Positions 1 through 10,690 of a stretch of 64,000 nt of DNA are shown one piece after another (position 1 is the first letter of the stretch; every line of letters starts with the position of its first letter). Source of the DNA: Limnomonas spitsbergensis. Lineage: Eukaryota > Chlorophyta > Chlorophyceae > Chlamydomonadales. Both the position numbers and the translations under genes were made by a program. The notes beneath the pieces were generated by a model. It did not search any database. It was not told where the DNA came from and saw only the letters and a list, made by a program, of their open reading frames with translations. The DNA lies in NCBI GenBank assembly GCA_037349105.1, contig JAYJMM010000104.1:282001-346000 (forward strand). Direction: 5' to 3'.

Positions 1-727
1 CTGGCCAGGTAGTGTGTCATGCCCTGCAAAAATGATCAAGGGACTCATAAACAGGAGATTTATTCCGAGCAATGCAATATTGGGTGTTGTGGGACTTAAT
101 TGGATTTTGCAGTCTGACAAATCAAAGCCATCCCGCAAGATGAGGTCGTGTAAGCTGCGCTAGAGACTAGCATTTTGGATCCAACCGTGCCAACCGACAT
201 AATTTCCGCTTTTTCATTTGTGCACCCTAAAGCCTGCCCTAAACCTTGACTCCTCTAACGTCTTATGTGTCTGGCGCTTTGGGTTTTTCATCTGACCATT
301 CTTTTTATCCTTGTTTTCCATTCCCTCATAGCCTTCACACACTCAAGCAAATGTGGTTGATGACTCCAATGAGAAGGCCGGCCGGTGAAAGTTTTGATGG
401 CATAGAGATTTCAAGCTAGATATTTAACTTTCTTTATCCAAAACTCCCTTACGATAGGCTTTAAGAGGGAGTTTAGTACCACGTTTATCTAATGAATCAT
501 GACGCGCATTTGGGCATGGAAGCCAGGTAGGGGGTATCACCTGATTGGACTCGAGAGGAGCGGTGGGGCTTATGCCGGTCTGCATGAAAACAGTGCACAC
601 TCCATTAGGATCAGCCTCGCAAGAAATCTAGAGGGTAGGAGAAGAGAGCCAGGCTCGCTTCGTTAATGCTGCTTGGTTAGCTGGGTCTTGGGGCTTAACA
701 CTCCGTCATACACGCCATGCTGCCCGC
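1..727. other. No recognisable gene
   Basis: I see no exon chain or conserved motif here. The sequence is moderately AT-rich with short open frames only, none showing codon or splice patterns like the confident genes further right. It is treated as intergenic. Confidence 0.5.
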
Positions 728-798
728 GCAGAAAGTTAATGACGTCACGTCTCTGGGCCCTGTGCTCAAATGCTCGGCCGCACGGGCGCGTGATTGCC
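728..798 (-). mobile_element. Solo 3' tail of the window's non-LTR element
   Basis: On the minus strand this matches the conserved 3' end of the retrotransposon at 61233-63755: a GCGGCCGAGC core, then a GAGCAGGGCCCAGAG-like segment, then a GTAACGTCATT-like end. No coding sequence is attached, as expected of a severely 5'-truncated insertion. The same tail recurs in both orientations throughout the window. Confidence 0.6.
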
Positions 799-1278
799 TG
801 TTTGGACGGAAAGGATGAAAAGAATGTGAACGGAAAGAGGGGTCATAAAAAAGAGAAAAGAAGGGACACGAAAGAATGTAGGAGGTACCTGCTGTACTTT
901 GGAGGCAAAGTCTGCAGTTACAGTTCAATGGTTGTTTGCAACTGGAGTTTAACAGTCGCATCGACTCCAGGGAGCTCATCGCCATGGGAGGGCCAGAGTG
1001 GTACATGTGGGTGGACTGTGTGTGTGGGGGGGGGGGGCAGAAGATGCCAGCTTGCCGGGCACGATGTGCTGCTCAAACGTGCTCACCAGGAACACCTCTG
1101 ATGTATTTGTAGGCACCTCAAAACGCTGAGGGCGCATCCTGTTGAACACCCTGCAGTCAGGATTCAGCAGTGTCCGGATTGGCCTGCCACCTTCCTTAGT
1201 TCCTCTGTGCCATGTGACAGGCCTTTTCCTCGCCCAAGGTCATTGAGGGGCCCTTCTGCATGATGGTTCCCTGAAGAG

Positions 1279-1425
1279 ATGGTTGGGCATGCTGTGCTGG
1301 GCGCGTGCATCCCGGCGATCGAGCATGTGGAGGTCTACACCACCGGTATCACAAAACATGACTACGGTATTGAGCGAGCAACAGGAGATGCTCCGGTACA
1401 ACAGGCGCTGCATGTGGAGGTGTGA
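1279..1425 (+). other. Short coding-like segment, unidentified
   Basis: An ATG-led frame of 48 codons reads MVGHAVLGACIPAIEH at its start and ends at TGA (1425). Its composition looks more protein-like than the surrounding frames, and a possible acceptor (CTGAAG) precedes it. No upstream exons could be joined and no family was recognised. It may be a chance frame or a terminal exon remnant. Confidence 0.18.
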
Positions 1426-1959
1426 AGAAGAGTGTCCCTCGGTCAACTGTTGGATGGCAGCACCCATTCCTTGGACTTGTAACTATTCCAGGACTACACT
1501 CCTGCTACTAGACGAGGGTGTGTCATTAACAAGCTTTTGATGATGCTTCCCAGGGGGTCATTTTGTCACTTTCTTAGTTGACATGCCTTGCATTGATCAG
1601 CTTCCTGGATAGTTGGGTAAGTGAAATGGAGAGGGGCACATGGGCATCATGTTTACTGGGCTGGAGTAAGGTTTATCGTCCAGCCGACACAGGTACCGTA
1701 CTCGAGACAAGCTGGCGGAGTTTACCTCTTTTCACCCCGGGGTTAATGTCGGATCTGAAATATGAAAAGTCACCAGGCAGGACCTCCTCAGGCCTTTTCT
1801 TGTGAAGGCTGGGCATGCGCCCATGCATTGCACATTATGTTGAAGCAAGTACCATTGGCGAAAAAAATGTACGGATTGCCAGTGATACTATGTACTGAAA
1901 GCTTTCAAGTTGTGCAGACATTCATAAATTAATGTGTGTGTGTGTCTATGCACCGCCGT

Positions 1960-2044
1960 ACCGGGTTAAGGGTTTATGGTTTGTGGTTTATGGTTCAGGG
2001 TTTAGTGGTTATGGTTTAAGGTTTAAGGTTTAAGGTTAAGGTCC
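1960..2044 (+). repeat. Degenerate telomere-like TTTAGGG/TTAAGG tract
   Basis: The stretch is a run of imperfect GGTTTA-type units (GGGTTTATGG, GGTTTAAGG and similar). It resembles a decayed interstitial tract of the plant/algal TTTAGGG telomere repeat. A second, shorter tract of this sort lies at 49185-49252. Confidence 0.5.
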
Positions 2045-2194
2045 CTAAACTCTTGGGATTTTGCTGATGGCGCAAGAGCAGATATTGATGCATGGATTGT
2101 ATGACCCCCCCTCCCTCCCCGCAGACCCGCAGCCTTTGAGCATGAGCTGCTTCCTTGTTCTGCTCGCCTCACACGGTGCACCTACATTATTTCC

Positions 2195-2250
2195 ACGCAG
2201 CCAAGCCTTTTTGAGCAGGGCCCAGAGGTGTAACGTCATTGACCTACATT
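2195..2250 (+). mobile_element. Solo 3' tail of the non-LTR element
   Basis: The plus-strand copy reads CACGCAGCCAAGCC, then TTTTTGAGCAGGGCCCAGAG, then GTGTAACGTCATTGAC. It aligns with the last ~55 bp of the retrotransposon copies at 14963-15712 and 61233-63755. No coding part is present. Confidence 0.7.
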
Positions 2251-3284
2251 ACTTCGGGTATGTTTTGCCCCCTCCACCACACACACTCACCCAATCCCCC
2301 CCCCCCTCCCTGCATACTCGAGGACTTAACGCAGGTAACACGATCATCGTGTGCATGCTAGCTGCGGTGGCGATTATGGTATCAGGCGAGTGCGGCTAAA
2401 ACCTTCAACCTTGGAGGATGGGGTTCCATGATGAACCTGGGATGTTGATCTAGTTGCGGTGGCGAGTATGGTGTCAAACGAGTGTGGCTAAAACCTAGAA
2501 CCTGAGAATGGGGTAATTTACAAGGACGAACCGAGGGGGGGGGGGGGGGGCAAAAAAAACCAGGGACCCCATCCCCACAAAGAAAACGAGCACCCAACGA
2601 GCCTACCACCCACTCACCCCCCACCCCGCCTCCGGAACCCATTGAAATTTAAATATCTCAGTCAAAATTCAAAATTACAGGGCATGTAAGGTGTGTTTTT
2701 ATCAGCTCGTCAAGGCGCTTCTACTGGTATATTTTAATTCGTTAGGTGATGACATGCCAAGAGTCAACTAAGAATGACTCAGCTGGTTTCGGGTTGTGTC
2801 CAATGGAGCCAAAGTGCAAAACCCTCAGTGTGGGGGGGCAGGGGGGCATGTGGTAATTCAAGCAACATTTTAGGATGTAAATGGACTCATGTTGGCAAGG
2901 AGAACACAAAGGTGCCGCTGTAAGCCTCAACAGACCTCCTTTTTTGTTTTTGCCCCCCCTCGGGACGAACCTGAGATATCCAAAAACTGAATGTATTAAC
3001 ACAAACACACCATGCGATGATCCGTACAGATCCCTTCAGTGACCATCCAGCACCCCGCCAATCGCTCAATAATCATGCAAAAAACTCCCTGTCCCAACGG
3101 TACAAGTCAAACATGTCGATTCGAGACGGTATGTGCGCTAGCAAGGAGGTCGCCCTGGCTGGCTCCGTAACCACCTGATTGAGAGCCACAAGCTGCTGTG
3201 CAGGCGATCGCAGTTAAGTAGACCAAAAACATCCAATGTCAATATCGATTGGCATCGCGCATGTATGCGCTGAAATGACAAGAG
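2251..3284. other. No recognisable gene
   Basis: The region contains homopolymer G runs (about 2535-2550), C runs and short open frames, but no exon chain with consistent splice phase. It is treated as intergenic. Confidence 0.4.
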
Positions 3285-3574
3285 AATCAATAACGTTACA
3301 CCTCTGGGCCCGCTCAAAGCTCGGCCGCGTGGGCGCCCAACTGTTCAGAAGGGAGTAAAGAAGGAACTAAAAGGAAGAGAGGGGGAAAGGAACAAAAGGA
3401 GAGGCCGGGAAGGCAACGAAGACCAAGTCCAACACCTGAGTTCCACTAGAGACTAGCCCTCAACAAAGCCTCTAAAAAAGAAAAGTCCAGAAAAGCAAGC
3501 GTATCCCACCCCTGCTTGGCCGCAAGGGCGCCCCACTGATCAGAAGGGAGAAGAGAAGAAACTAACAAGGGGGC

Positions 3575-3628
<54 letters not shown>

Positions 3629-4978
3629 GGACCAAAAGAGAAGGCCGGAAAGGCCAAAGCCACCGGCCTCAGAAACCCTGGAGACTAACCCTCAATAATG
3701 CCCACAGCACAGTCCACAAAAGCAAGTGCGTCCCACCCATGCTCAGCCTGGTACAACTGGTGGAAGTTGGTGGCAGCGCCCGGAGGACCTGCCCACCCCC
3801 GCTCCCGTAACTGCTCCCTGACACTAGGGCACTGGAAGCACACATGCAGCGCATCCTCTACCTGCTCGCTATCCCCCCGTGCCCAACATTGCTGGCAGCA
3901 ACGTGCCTGTCGCCGCTGACCGTTGCGCCGTCCTCTGGTATCAGCAGTGCTGATCGCGCCAAGCCGCAGTCGCAAATTGATGCGCACACAAGCACACTCC
4001 TTCTGACTAGTGCGGCTCTTGGCTTGCGCCAGCACGACACCCGCCATGGACTGGAACCAGGCGCGGTAGGTCGCCGCAGATCTGTGCTCGGTGGTAGGGT
4101 CCCTGGGGTCCCCACCACCGCTTGCGTCCAGCCGTGCTTGCTCGTAGGCTGCGTCAACGAGTGCCAACACCTCTGTGACGGGGAGGCGCTGTAGGGCAGC
4201 TGCTGCCTCGCGCAAGGTGGGGGTGGCTGCCCCCCGCTCCAGCTCCTCTTATGCACCCAGCAGATCAGAGCACCAGGTGCGGCCGCCAGTGCCCTGGCTG
4301 ATTGCAAGCTGCATATCTGCTGCCATGGCTTGAGCCATGAGAGGGCTGTATTGCTGTGCCTCCGGTGCCACCGCTGCATTGTAGAAGCGGAGGATATGGG
4401 CCCACCAGTCTCGCTGTAGTGGCTGGAGCTGCAGCTCTCTCATGACTCACCAACTGGCGGCTGATGCAGGTAGCCCCGCAGCCTGGCGTAGGTGCTGAAG
4501 CTAGCTGGACTGCATTTTGCTGGAGAGACATTGCCGCGGCCGAAGGTGGCTGGTGGCCCACACCACGTCGCCGTACTTGGCCGCAGATGCTGCGTACACA
4601 GCTGCCGGCCTGATGCGGGTTGGAAGATGGCGCCTTAGGCCCACCTTGGCTGCCATGCGGCTAACACGGTGCAGCGCGGCAGCCAAAGGCGCCTGTCTAC
4701 CCTCCATGGCCCTCTTCATGCCGCCGCTTTCGTGCTGAGTGATGCCCAAGAATTTGAATTCTTTGACACGCTTCAACACGGTACCGTCAGGGCCGTAGAC
4801 GCAAACATGGGCTGGCTGTTAGCACTGCGCTGCTAAGCGGCTGCCAAACTCCATGATCTCTGTCTCACTGACATTGACCTGAAGCTGTTTATGTGTCGCA
4901 TATTCATGCAAAGCATCAAGCATGCGTTGGAGCCCCCTGGGATGCGGGCTAGCAAGGAGAGGTCATCCGCAAATCCGA
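3285..4978 (-). mobile_element. Non-LTR retrotransposon copy 1, 5'-truncated and degraded
   Basis: Reading on the minus strand, similarity to the copy at 61233-63755 begins abruptly at the reverse transcriptase catalytic motif (FADDLSLLAR here, YADDLSLLAR there). It continues through the post-RT region (KRVKEFKFLGITQH), the conserved QRLPVTEVLALVDAAYEQAR block and a C-terminal zf-RVT-like zinc site (CCQQCWARGD ... EDALHVCFQCP). The 3' UTR follows, with the family tail ending near 3285. The frame is interrupted, including a TAA after the segment GSRLAAQC near 4826-4828. The same stop exists in the 61 kb copy. The 3' region carries two tandem versions of the coding-end/UTR module and an expanded CAA/TTG microsatellite. 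The copy cannot be autonomous. Confidence 0.85.
3577..3627. repeat. (CAA)n microsatellite, about 17 units
   Basis: An uninterrupted CAA triplet run lies inside the 3' UTR of retrotransposon copy 1. The homologous place in the 61 kb copy has only a short TTG run on the sense strand (TTGTTGTTG near 63440), so this is a local expansion after insertion. On the minus strand it creates a meaningless poly-Leu open frame. Confidence 0.9.
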
Positions 4979-5370
4979 AATGACAAGAGAATGATGTTGT
5001 TGGTATATCCCTGTGAGCTGACTGATCAGGTGGGCCATCAGTAGGGAATTTCTCTAGCAGAAAAACCTTAGTTGATCGCACTGCCTGCCTGGATGTCTCT
5101 GGCATGGCATGGAGAGCTGCTTTCGAAAAAAGTTGTTGATACCCTGCCTGACCCTTTGACGAAATCACCTTTTGGTAGCTGTGTGCCCGCCACAGGACCT
5201 GTGAGGACCAACCCTTGACCGTCCGATGGCCTGACCCCGCTTTCAGCACCCATAGGGCTAATTTGCTGCTAATTTGCTTAAGACAGCACCGGTGGACAGC
5301 ACTCGGGTACAGTGCGGACCGAGTGGTTAGATATGCCTTTTAATGCTGAAGTGGAAATTACGGGTTGAGG

Positions 5371-5468
5371 TATCGCGGTTTTCAATTTCGATCATGGGGT
5401 CCAAAAACCTGAATCGCGGTTTTCAGGTTTACGGACCCCATGTTCGATCGGAATTGAAAACCGCGATA
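5371..5468. repeat. Long nested inverted repeat (hairpin)
   Basis: The left arm 5371-5402 (starting TATCGCGGTTTTCAATTTCG) pairs with the right arm 5433-5468 (ending TTGAAAACCGCGATA), with a few mismatches and a small indel. The loop holds a second, shorter inverted repeat (AAACCTGA ... TCAGGTTT). It resembles a foldback or MITE-type element, or the footprint of one. No coding sequence is associated with it. Confidence 0.75.
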
Positions 5469-5716
5469 AGGCTGATGGGCTTTCACGGCCGCGACCGATG
5501 AGGCTTCGATTAGGCGAACGATGCGACCAATCTAGCCGGCCGTGATGTATCCCACAGATGTATGCGGTGATGTATGACCCATTCCAAACCCCCGTTCCCA
5601 CACTTCGAAGCTGGTTGGCGTTGCTATGTTGCTGACGCAGCCAGCACCCTGGGCCCATGCATCTATCTAAACTAGTTAGGGAAATTTCTTTATTAATAGC
5701 ATAGGTACCGGTAGCT

Positions 5717-7613
5717 ATGTCTCAGAATACCAACACACAGATCGATGGGAGTAGGTCATCTCTCGAGGCTTGCACGTCAATGGATCCAAGAGACTACACT
5801 TGGGGGAAGCTGTCCAGCCAGAGGCAACATCAAATGTTCTCCCAGTTTGCCTTTGTACACGCCATGCGCGTCCCGTTCTCGATGCCCTTCCCCTTCCAGT
5901 GGTGCGGCCCGACAGCTTGTCCGCCACCGTGGATGCAGCCGATCTTGCCTCAAGATGCAATGCATCCAAAGCAGATCGATGCAGCAGGTGATCGAAGTAA
6001 GTGCACTGGATTTCCACCATCCGTTGCGTCGGATGACAAAAGATATTACTATTACTAAAAAACACATAACTTCAGACGATGCTTGATTGCATACTCTGGC
6101 AATATTACCGTGACCTTCTCCCAAGATCTTCTAGGATACGCTGATTGCTCGCTTTTGTGGCTTGCAGATACCAGGAGGGTCGTCAACGACAAGGATGCTT
6201 CCAGTCCGTTCGCTTCCTCTCAGGTACTACACCATCGCCGTCGTAATGATAGATGATGACTCCCTTGTTTCCAGCGTTTGGAGACCGTCACCTTTCATGA
6301 GGGGCTCATAAGGCCCATATGGGTTCCAGTGGGGTGGGGGATCTACCCATAACGGATCGCGAGAGACCTGCCAACAAAGGACTCACATAGCACCATGCAG
6401 GGTCTGAAGGGACCTGACCATGAGGAGTGATGAGGGACCTCACCACATGTCGATTAGGGACCTGTCCTTCATGTGCCAGCTAATGAAACGTGGTGCATGA
6501 CACGCTGTTCGTTTTGCCCATGTCAACTCTAAAGGTTCAGCATTCCATGATGAAGAGGCGAAACTCTGCCTCCATAACTTTAGTGCCATCGCGAACCAGC
6601 TCAGGAAATGTGAATGGAACACAAAAGATGCAGCAACGTCTGGTGGGTGCTTACGTATCAGAGATGGTATTGAGGAGTGTAGACTTAAAATGACGTCAGG
6701 AGTAATGAAGATACCATGCTACTGGTGATGCAACAGTGCGCAGCGCAGCTAGTAAGGTACTGGAACCATTGTGAACCTGAAACTGAAACCTCCGGCCGCA
6801 CCACAGGGCCAACAGCGCAATGAAGCCTTTGAGGTCAAGCCCTGCTTGGAGAGTGCATCCCCAGCCCCCTCTCTGCCGCTGCTGCCAGCTGGATCCCAGT
6901 TATCTCTGTCTGGATCTCTGATCGAAACGGAGGATGAGCAATGCCTGCTCGAGTCCGTGAACCTCCTGGAATCGACCATGGGCAAGGATGTTGGCAGCTA
7001 TGATGCATTGGCTGATCTCGGCCTTGTGTGCCTGGACTCTCTTCTTGAGGATTTCGGTATGCCGGCAGCTGATGCAAGCATGAGCATGTTTGAAGACAGT
7101 TGTGCACGCATCTCGAGCAAGACCTCTGCTGACCGCCAGAAGACTCCGCTAGGTGTCAAGGGTGGCGTCTGCAAGAGGAGCATCAGCAGTGTGTCCAGCG
7201 TGGGCTCTGCCATGGCTTTCGGGGACTTCCTGTCCGGAGAGGAGAGCGGGATGGATGAGGACCTGCTCCACGACCTGGTGGCCTGCCCTGACAGGTATGC
7301 TTACCATGCCTTCTCGGCCATCTGTCTCACCTGTCCTCTGTGCCATTTTAGTTTTTGTCAAAATAAATATTGTAGATCAAACTCTCCGTCGGTCCTGAAG
7401 CTTGCTTCAACACTTTTGATGAACAGCTGCTGTAGTTCAGGCACGCCAAAATACCATCAGCTTCAGATCATAGATCGCACATACTCCTGCGCAAACCCCG
7501 CTCCATACCCACCTGTCGACTTACTAAAAACATTTGGCCCTGGTCGTACTCTTCTTCTATCCTCTTAATGCGCTGGTCCTGTCCTGCCCCGCAGCTGGCT
7601 TATTGACATGTGA
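5717..7613 (+). CDS. Four-exon gene of unknown function (280 aa)
   Basis: Exons 5717-5996, 6168-6223, 6807-7294 and 7595-7613 join in consistent phase (1, 0, 2) at GT-AG sites and give a closed frame of 280 codons plus TGA. The N-terminal exon contains a Pro/Met/Trp-rich stretch (residues ~50-75, FSMPFPFQWCG and PPPWMQPILPQ). The third exon is rich in Ser, Leu, Glu and Asp with short amphipathic acidic segments (FGDFLSGEESGMDEDLLHDL) and ends in a Ser/Lys-rich part. The protein closes with SWLIDM. I see no enzyme motif, membrane segment or signal peptide. The composition would suit a disordered regulatory protein with an acidic module, but that is inference. A TGTAA signal lies 324 bp after the stop. 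An additional exon in the 580-bp second intron cannot be excluded. The family is not recognised. Confidence 0.6.
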
Positions 7614-9186
7614 GCCACTCATTGCAGCCAAGCTGCTGACATCAGTAACGTTACAGCTACCCTGCAATCTCATGTCTGCTGGGCCATATTTTCAGCATAA
7701 TCAACCGAGCCTGGTGAGGACTGGCCTGACAATCGGTGGCTTCTGTCTGAACTGCCAGCCAAGCACGGTGCCCATGCATCTTCCAGGACCTCGGACTAGT
7801 TCTTAGCGGGGTAGGGCTTGAGCAAGGGCCACAGAAACACGTGGTTCTGTATGCTGTTATCATACAGGCATCTCCGTAGCCCACGTCATGGGTCAAAATT
7901 TAGACGTACGGAATGAACCGTATGGCTGGGCGAAAGTGTAAAATCTTAAGAGGGAACATCCTCCCTCATCAAATAGTGAGTGTTTTCAAACCAATAATCC
8001 TGAAATGAGATAACAGCGGTTTTCCTAGGTTCTTGTTTTGATATCATGTCTATCATTGTATCGTAATGCAAGTTTGTGCATTGTCAGGCATCATGTTGCG
8101 GGGCTCAAAATCAATGGATGCTCAAGTTTTGATTTTGATGGGGTGTGTGTATCCACCGCTTCTTGCTGCTGGTGCACCGACGTGAACTGTCAGTCCCTTA
8201 TTTTACAAGACTGGCTGCCAGCAGTTGTTTTTCCTGTTGATAGGCAAAGGGCTACAAGTTTGTTGGTTCAATTGCCGAGTTGTGATGTGTCATTTTCTGG
8301 TTTCAAGTCCACCCCTCGAGGGCCAGTACCACTCGAGCCTGCCACGACTGAGCTCGTAAATGAATCTCATCGATATAGTAGCATAGGCCCCCTTTCTTGG
8401 TATGGCCTTGCATCGTTTTTTAATCCCTAGTGTACAGCTTCTGCATAGCTACAAGGTAGGCAGCTGACCTTTAGATCTGAGTCTGCAGTTGCAGCTGATG
8501 AATTCTTTTAAGGCAAGTGCTGTTTTTTCTGCTGGCCTCCTCTAATTTAGTCTGGCAGAATAATGCCCATGCATTTATGTGCAGTCAATTTGAATATTCT
8601 GCAAAGGTTCCTTTCGCCAACGGGCGAGTCATGACCTATCACCTATCATTGGGACTCACCATTCCCTCTCTGGTCATGGGATTTCTTATTTTCCTGGTCC
8701 AGGTTGCTTTTGCCCTGTTGTGCCCAGAGGGCTATTGATATCCTTATTGAATGGACTAGTGAATCTTCGATGACTTTCCGTCGCGCAGTGCTGAAAGTAC
8801 TCACCGCTTCTATATACTGCCTGATCATGTTACGGCTGAACACCGTTGTTGTGAACAAGTGCATTTTCGAAATTCAGTGGAGCACCAAATTGGACGAAGG
8901 GACAGATGCTTGCAATCCGGTTCAAACACGCATTCTACCAGGATAGAACAAGATTACCAGTGCCCCGCCTTGACTTAGCCTAGCTCTGCTGGTAGAAGGA
9001 CAGTTACGGGATGGACAAAAGGCTGGAAGGGAAAGGACATGTGGAAAATTCTACCACGGACCTGGTCCTTCACGCTTTGTAGCCTGGCGCCGATGGCCTA
9101 CGCCTGCAGGGCTTCAGTACCTGAGCTTCACCGTGCCCGATAACCTATGCAAACATACAGTACCGGTTAGCTGTACCCGGCTGAAC
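7614..9186. other. Intergenic / 3' flank, no further gene seen
   Basis: The first ~330 bp are the 3' UTR of the preceding gene, with a TGTAA at 7937-7941. Beyond that are only short AT-rich frames such as 8038-8430, with no splice chain and no recognised motif. Confidence 0.5.
7937..7941 (+). terminator. Putative TGTAA polyadenylation signal
   Basis: The pentamer used by chlorophycean algae in place of AATAAA occurs 324 bp downstream of the TGA of the 5717-7613 gene, within a plausible 3' UTR. Confidence 0.4.
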
Positions 9187-9345
9187 AGTCAATAACATTA
9201 CACCTCCGGGCCCTGCTCAAAAAGGCTCGGTCGCGTGGGTGCCCAACTGTCCCGTTGGGAGAACAGAAAGGAACTTAAGGGAAATAGAAAGAGGAGGACA
9301 CAGGAGAAAGAAGGACCCCCCCAAAAGGAAAAGGCAACCCGGACC
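9187..9345 (-). mobile_element. Solo 3' tail plus 3' UTR of the non-LTR element
   Basis: On the minus strand the copy contains the family UTR (pyrimidine-rich CCTTTTGG and TTTCCCTTAAGTTCC-like segments) followed by GCACCCACGCGACCGAGCC, GAGCAGGGCCCGGAG and GTAATGTTATTGAC. It is truncated within the UTR and has no coding part. Confidence 0.65.
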
Positions 9346-9869
9346 CCAATTTATATATCATGGTGCCCCCGAACTTAACCTAAACGAATAACATTCCGGG
9401 GGAATTTACTTTGTATTAACGACGTATCCGCTGTCTCGGGAAACGGTCATCCACTTGCCAGCAAATGAAACAGTTCATTTGCTTGGACTTGTGTGGACAA
9501 GGTGTGAGGCCAGCCGCCCAACTCTAGAAAACACGAAAACAGCCCGGATGCGCTTGTGTCAAAATGTTACATATCCTTTGCATTTCCTGTCCCATCCATC
9601 CTTTACGGGTGCAGTGCTTTCCTTTTTTTCGTCATCCTGACAGCGACCAGAAATCGTATTATACCTCAAGCCCTCCTCAAAGGTGGGCGTCAAGCTGTTC
9701 AATAGGAGAAAACGAAAGTGCAAGGATGAGGCGCTGCAGCCATCGTTTAATGTCACACTGGCATCAAGCATGGCAGATGCTGGCAGTGAATGAAGAGCCA
9801 GGCTGCAGACATCAGAACCGAATTTATTCCTCTTGCCACAGGGCCAATAGGGATCACTAACGTCTGCAG

Positions 9870-10160
9870 CCACGAAAGGAGCAAGATCGCCACCAGCAGC
9901 CGTGACAACAGGGTGCGGCTGTGAGACGTGGCCACCACTCAGTGCACGGCAACGCTCAATCTCAGCGGGCACAACAACAGGGTCAACAGCGAGGCCTTCA
10001 GCCCTGACGGGAGCGAGATTGCCACTGGCAGCGATGACAAAAAGATTTGGCTTTGGGACGTAGCCACCGCTCAGTGCACGGCAACAACACTCAACGTCAG
10101 CGAGCACGACAAGAGGGTCAGCTGCGTGGTCATCAGCCCCAGCGGGATAAAGATTGCCAT
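9870..10160 (+). pseudogene. WD40-repeat fragment, plus strand
   Basis: One open stretch encodes about two WD40 blades: segments NNRVNSEAFSPDG, IATGSDDKKIWLWDVATA and KRVSCVVISPSG are typical beta-propeller blade text. The preceding blade has VRL-stop-DVA where VRLWDVA is expected, so a Trp codon TGG has become TGA (about 9920). There is no start codon context, and the frame ends abruptly at about 10160 where a similar fragment begins on the opposite strand. This is a decayed piece of a WD40 protein gene rather than a working gene. Confidence 0.75.
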
Positions 10161-10335
10161 GCTCCCGTCGGGGCTGAAGGCCTCTTTGTTGATCCTGTTG
10201 TTGTGCTTGCTGAGCGTTGCCGTGCTCTGAGCGGCGGCTGCGTCCCACAACTGCATCGTTTTATCGTGGCTGCCGGTGGTGATGTTGTTGCCGTCGGGGT
10301 TGAAGGCAGCGACGTTGATGACGTTTCACCTCAAG
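10161..10335 (-). pseudogene. WD40-repeat fragment, minus strand (mirror of its neighbour)
   Basis: Reading on the minus strand gives VINVAAFNPDGNNITTGSHD, KTMQLWDAAAAQSTATL and NNRINKEAFSPDG, i.e. parts of two WD40 blades. It meets the plus-strand fragment tail to tail. Both fragments break just after the same blade position (SPxG). The arrangement points to an inversion or palindromic rearrangement of one former tandem WD40 gene. Confidence 0.7.
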
Positions 10336-10460
10336 GCCCTGCTGAAATACCGGTAGATAGGCTCCGCCACGTGGGAGCCCAATTGTCTAGGAGGAGGAGA
10401 GTGAAATAAAGGCAAGAGGTGAAAACAATTATAAAACGAAGGAGAAGGAAAAGCCGCCCC
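10322..10460 (-). mobile_element. Solo 3' tail of the non-LTR element (divergent)
   Basis: The minus-strand sequence keeps the tail landmarks (AATTGGGCTCCCACGTGG, a CGGAGCC core and CAGGGCCTTGAGGTGAAA) and part of the purine/pyrimidine-biased UTR. It lies directly against the WD40 remnant, so it may have contributed to that rearrangement. Confidence 0.5.
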
Positions 10461-10517
10461 CCAAATAGTGAAGGCATTCTGAAGACTCCCTGGCCCATGT
10501 AGAGTGTAGCTTTGGAC

Positions 10518-10690
10518 AAGTCAACGACATTACAGTTCCGGGCCATGCTTAAAAAGGCTCGGCCGCGCGCGTGCCCAATTGTCCGGTCGGGAGAAGAGAA
10601 TACTTTAAGCAAGATGGAGGAGAGAGAAAAATATGAGCACAAAGGAGAAGGATACCGGTAATACCCCCACAAAAGAAGGAATAGCCGTCC
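10518..10690 (-). mobile_element. Solo 3' tail plus UTR of the non-LTR element
   Basis: The minus-strand copy ends GCGCGCGGCCGAGCC, TTTTTAAGCATGGCCCGGA and CTGTAATGTCGTTGAC, preceded by the pyrimidine-rich UTR. It is the second tail insertion within 200 bp in the same orientation, hence a hotspot or nested insertion. Confidence 0.65.

Noticed and set aside
1960..2044. Chromosome end (telomere)
   Set aside because: The repeats are degenerate, short and flanked on both sides by unique sequence, so this is at most an interstitial remnant.
3446..3628. Poly-leucine minus-strand frame
   Set aside because: Produced by the (CAA)n microsatellite in a retrotransposon UTR.
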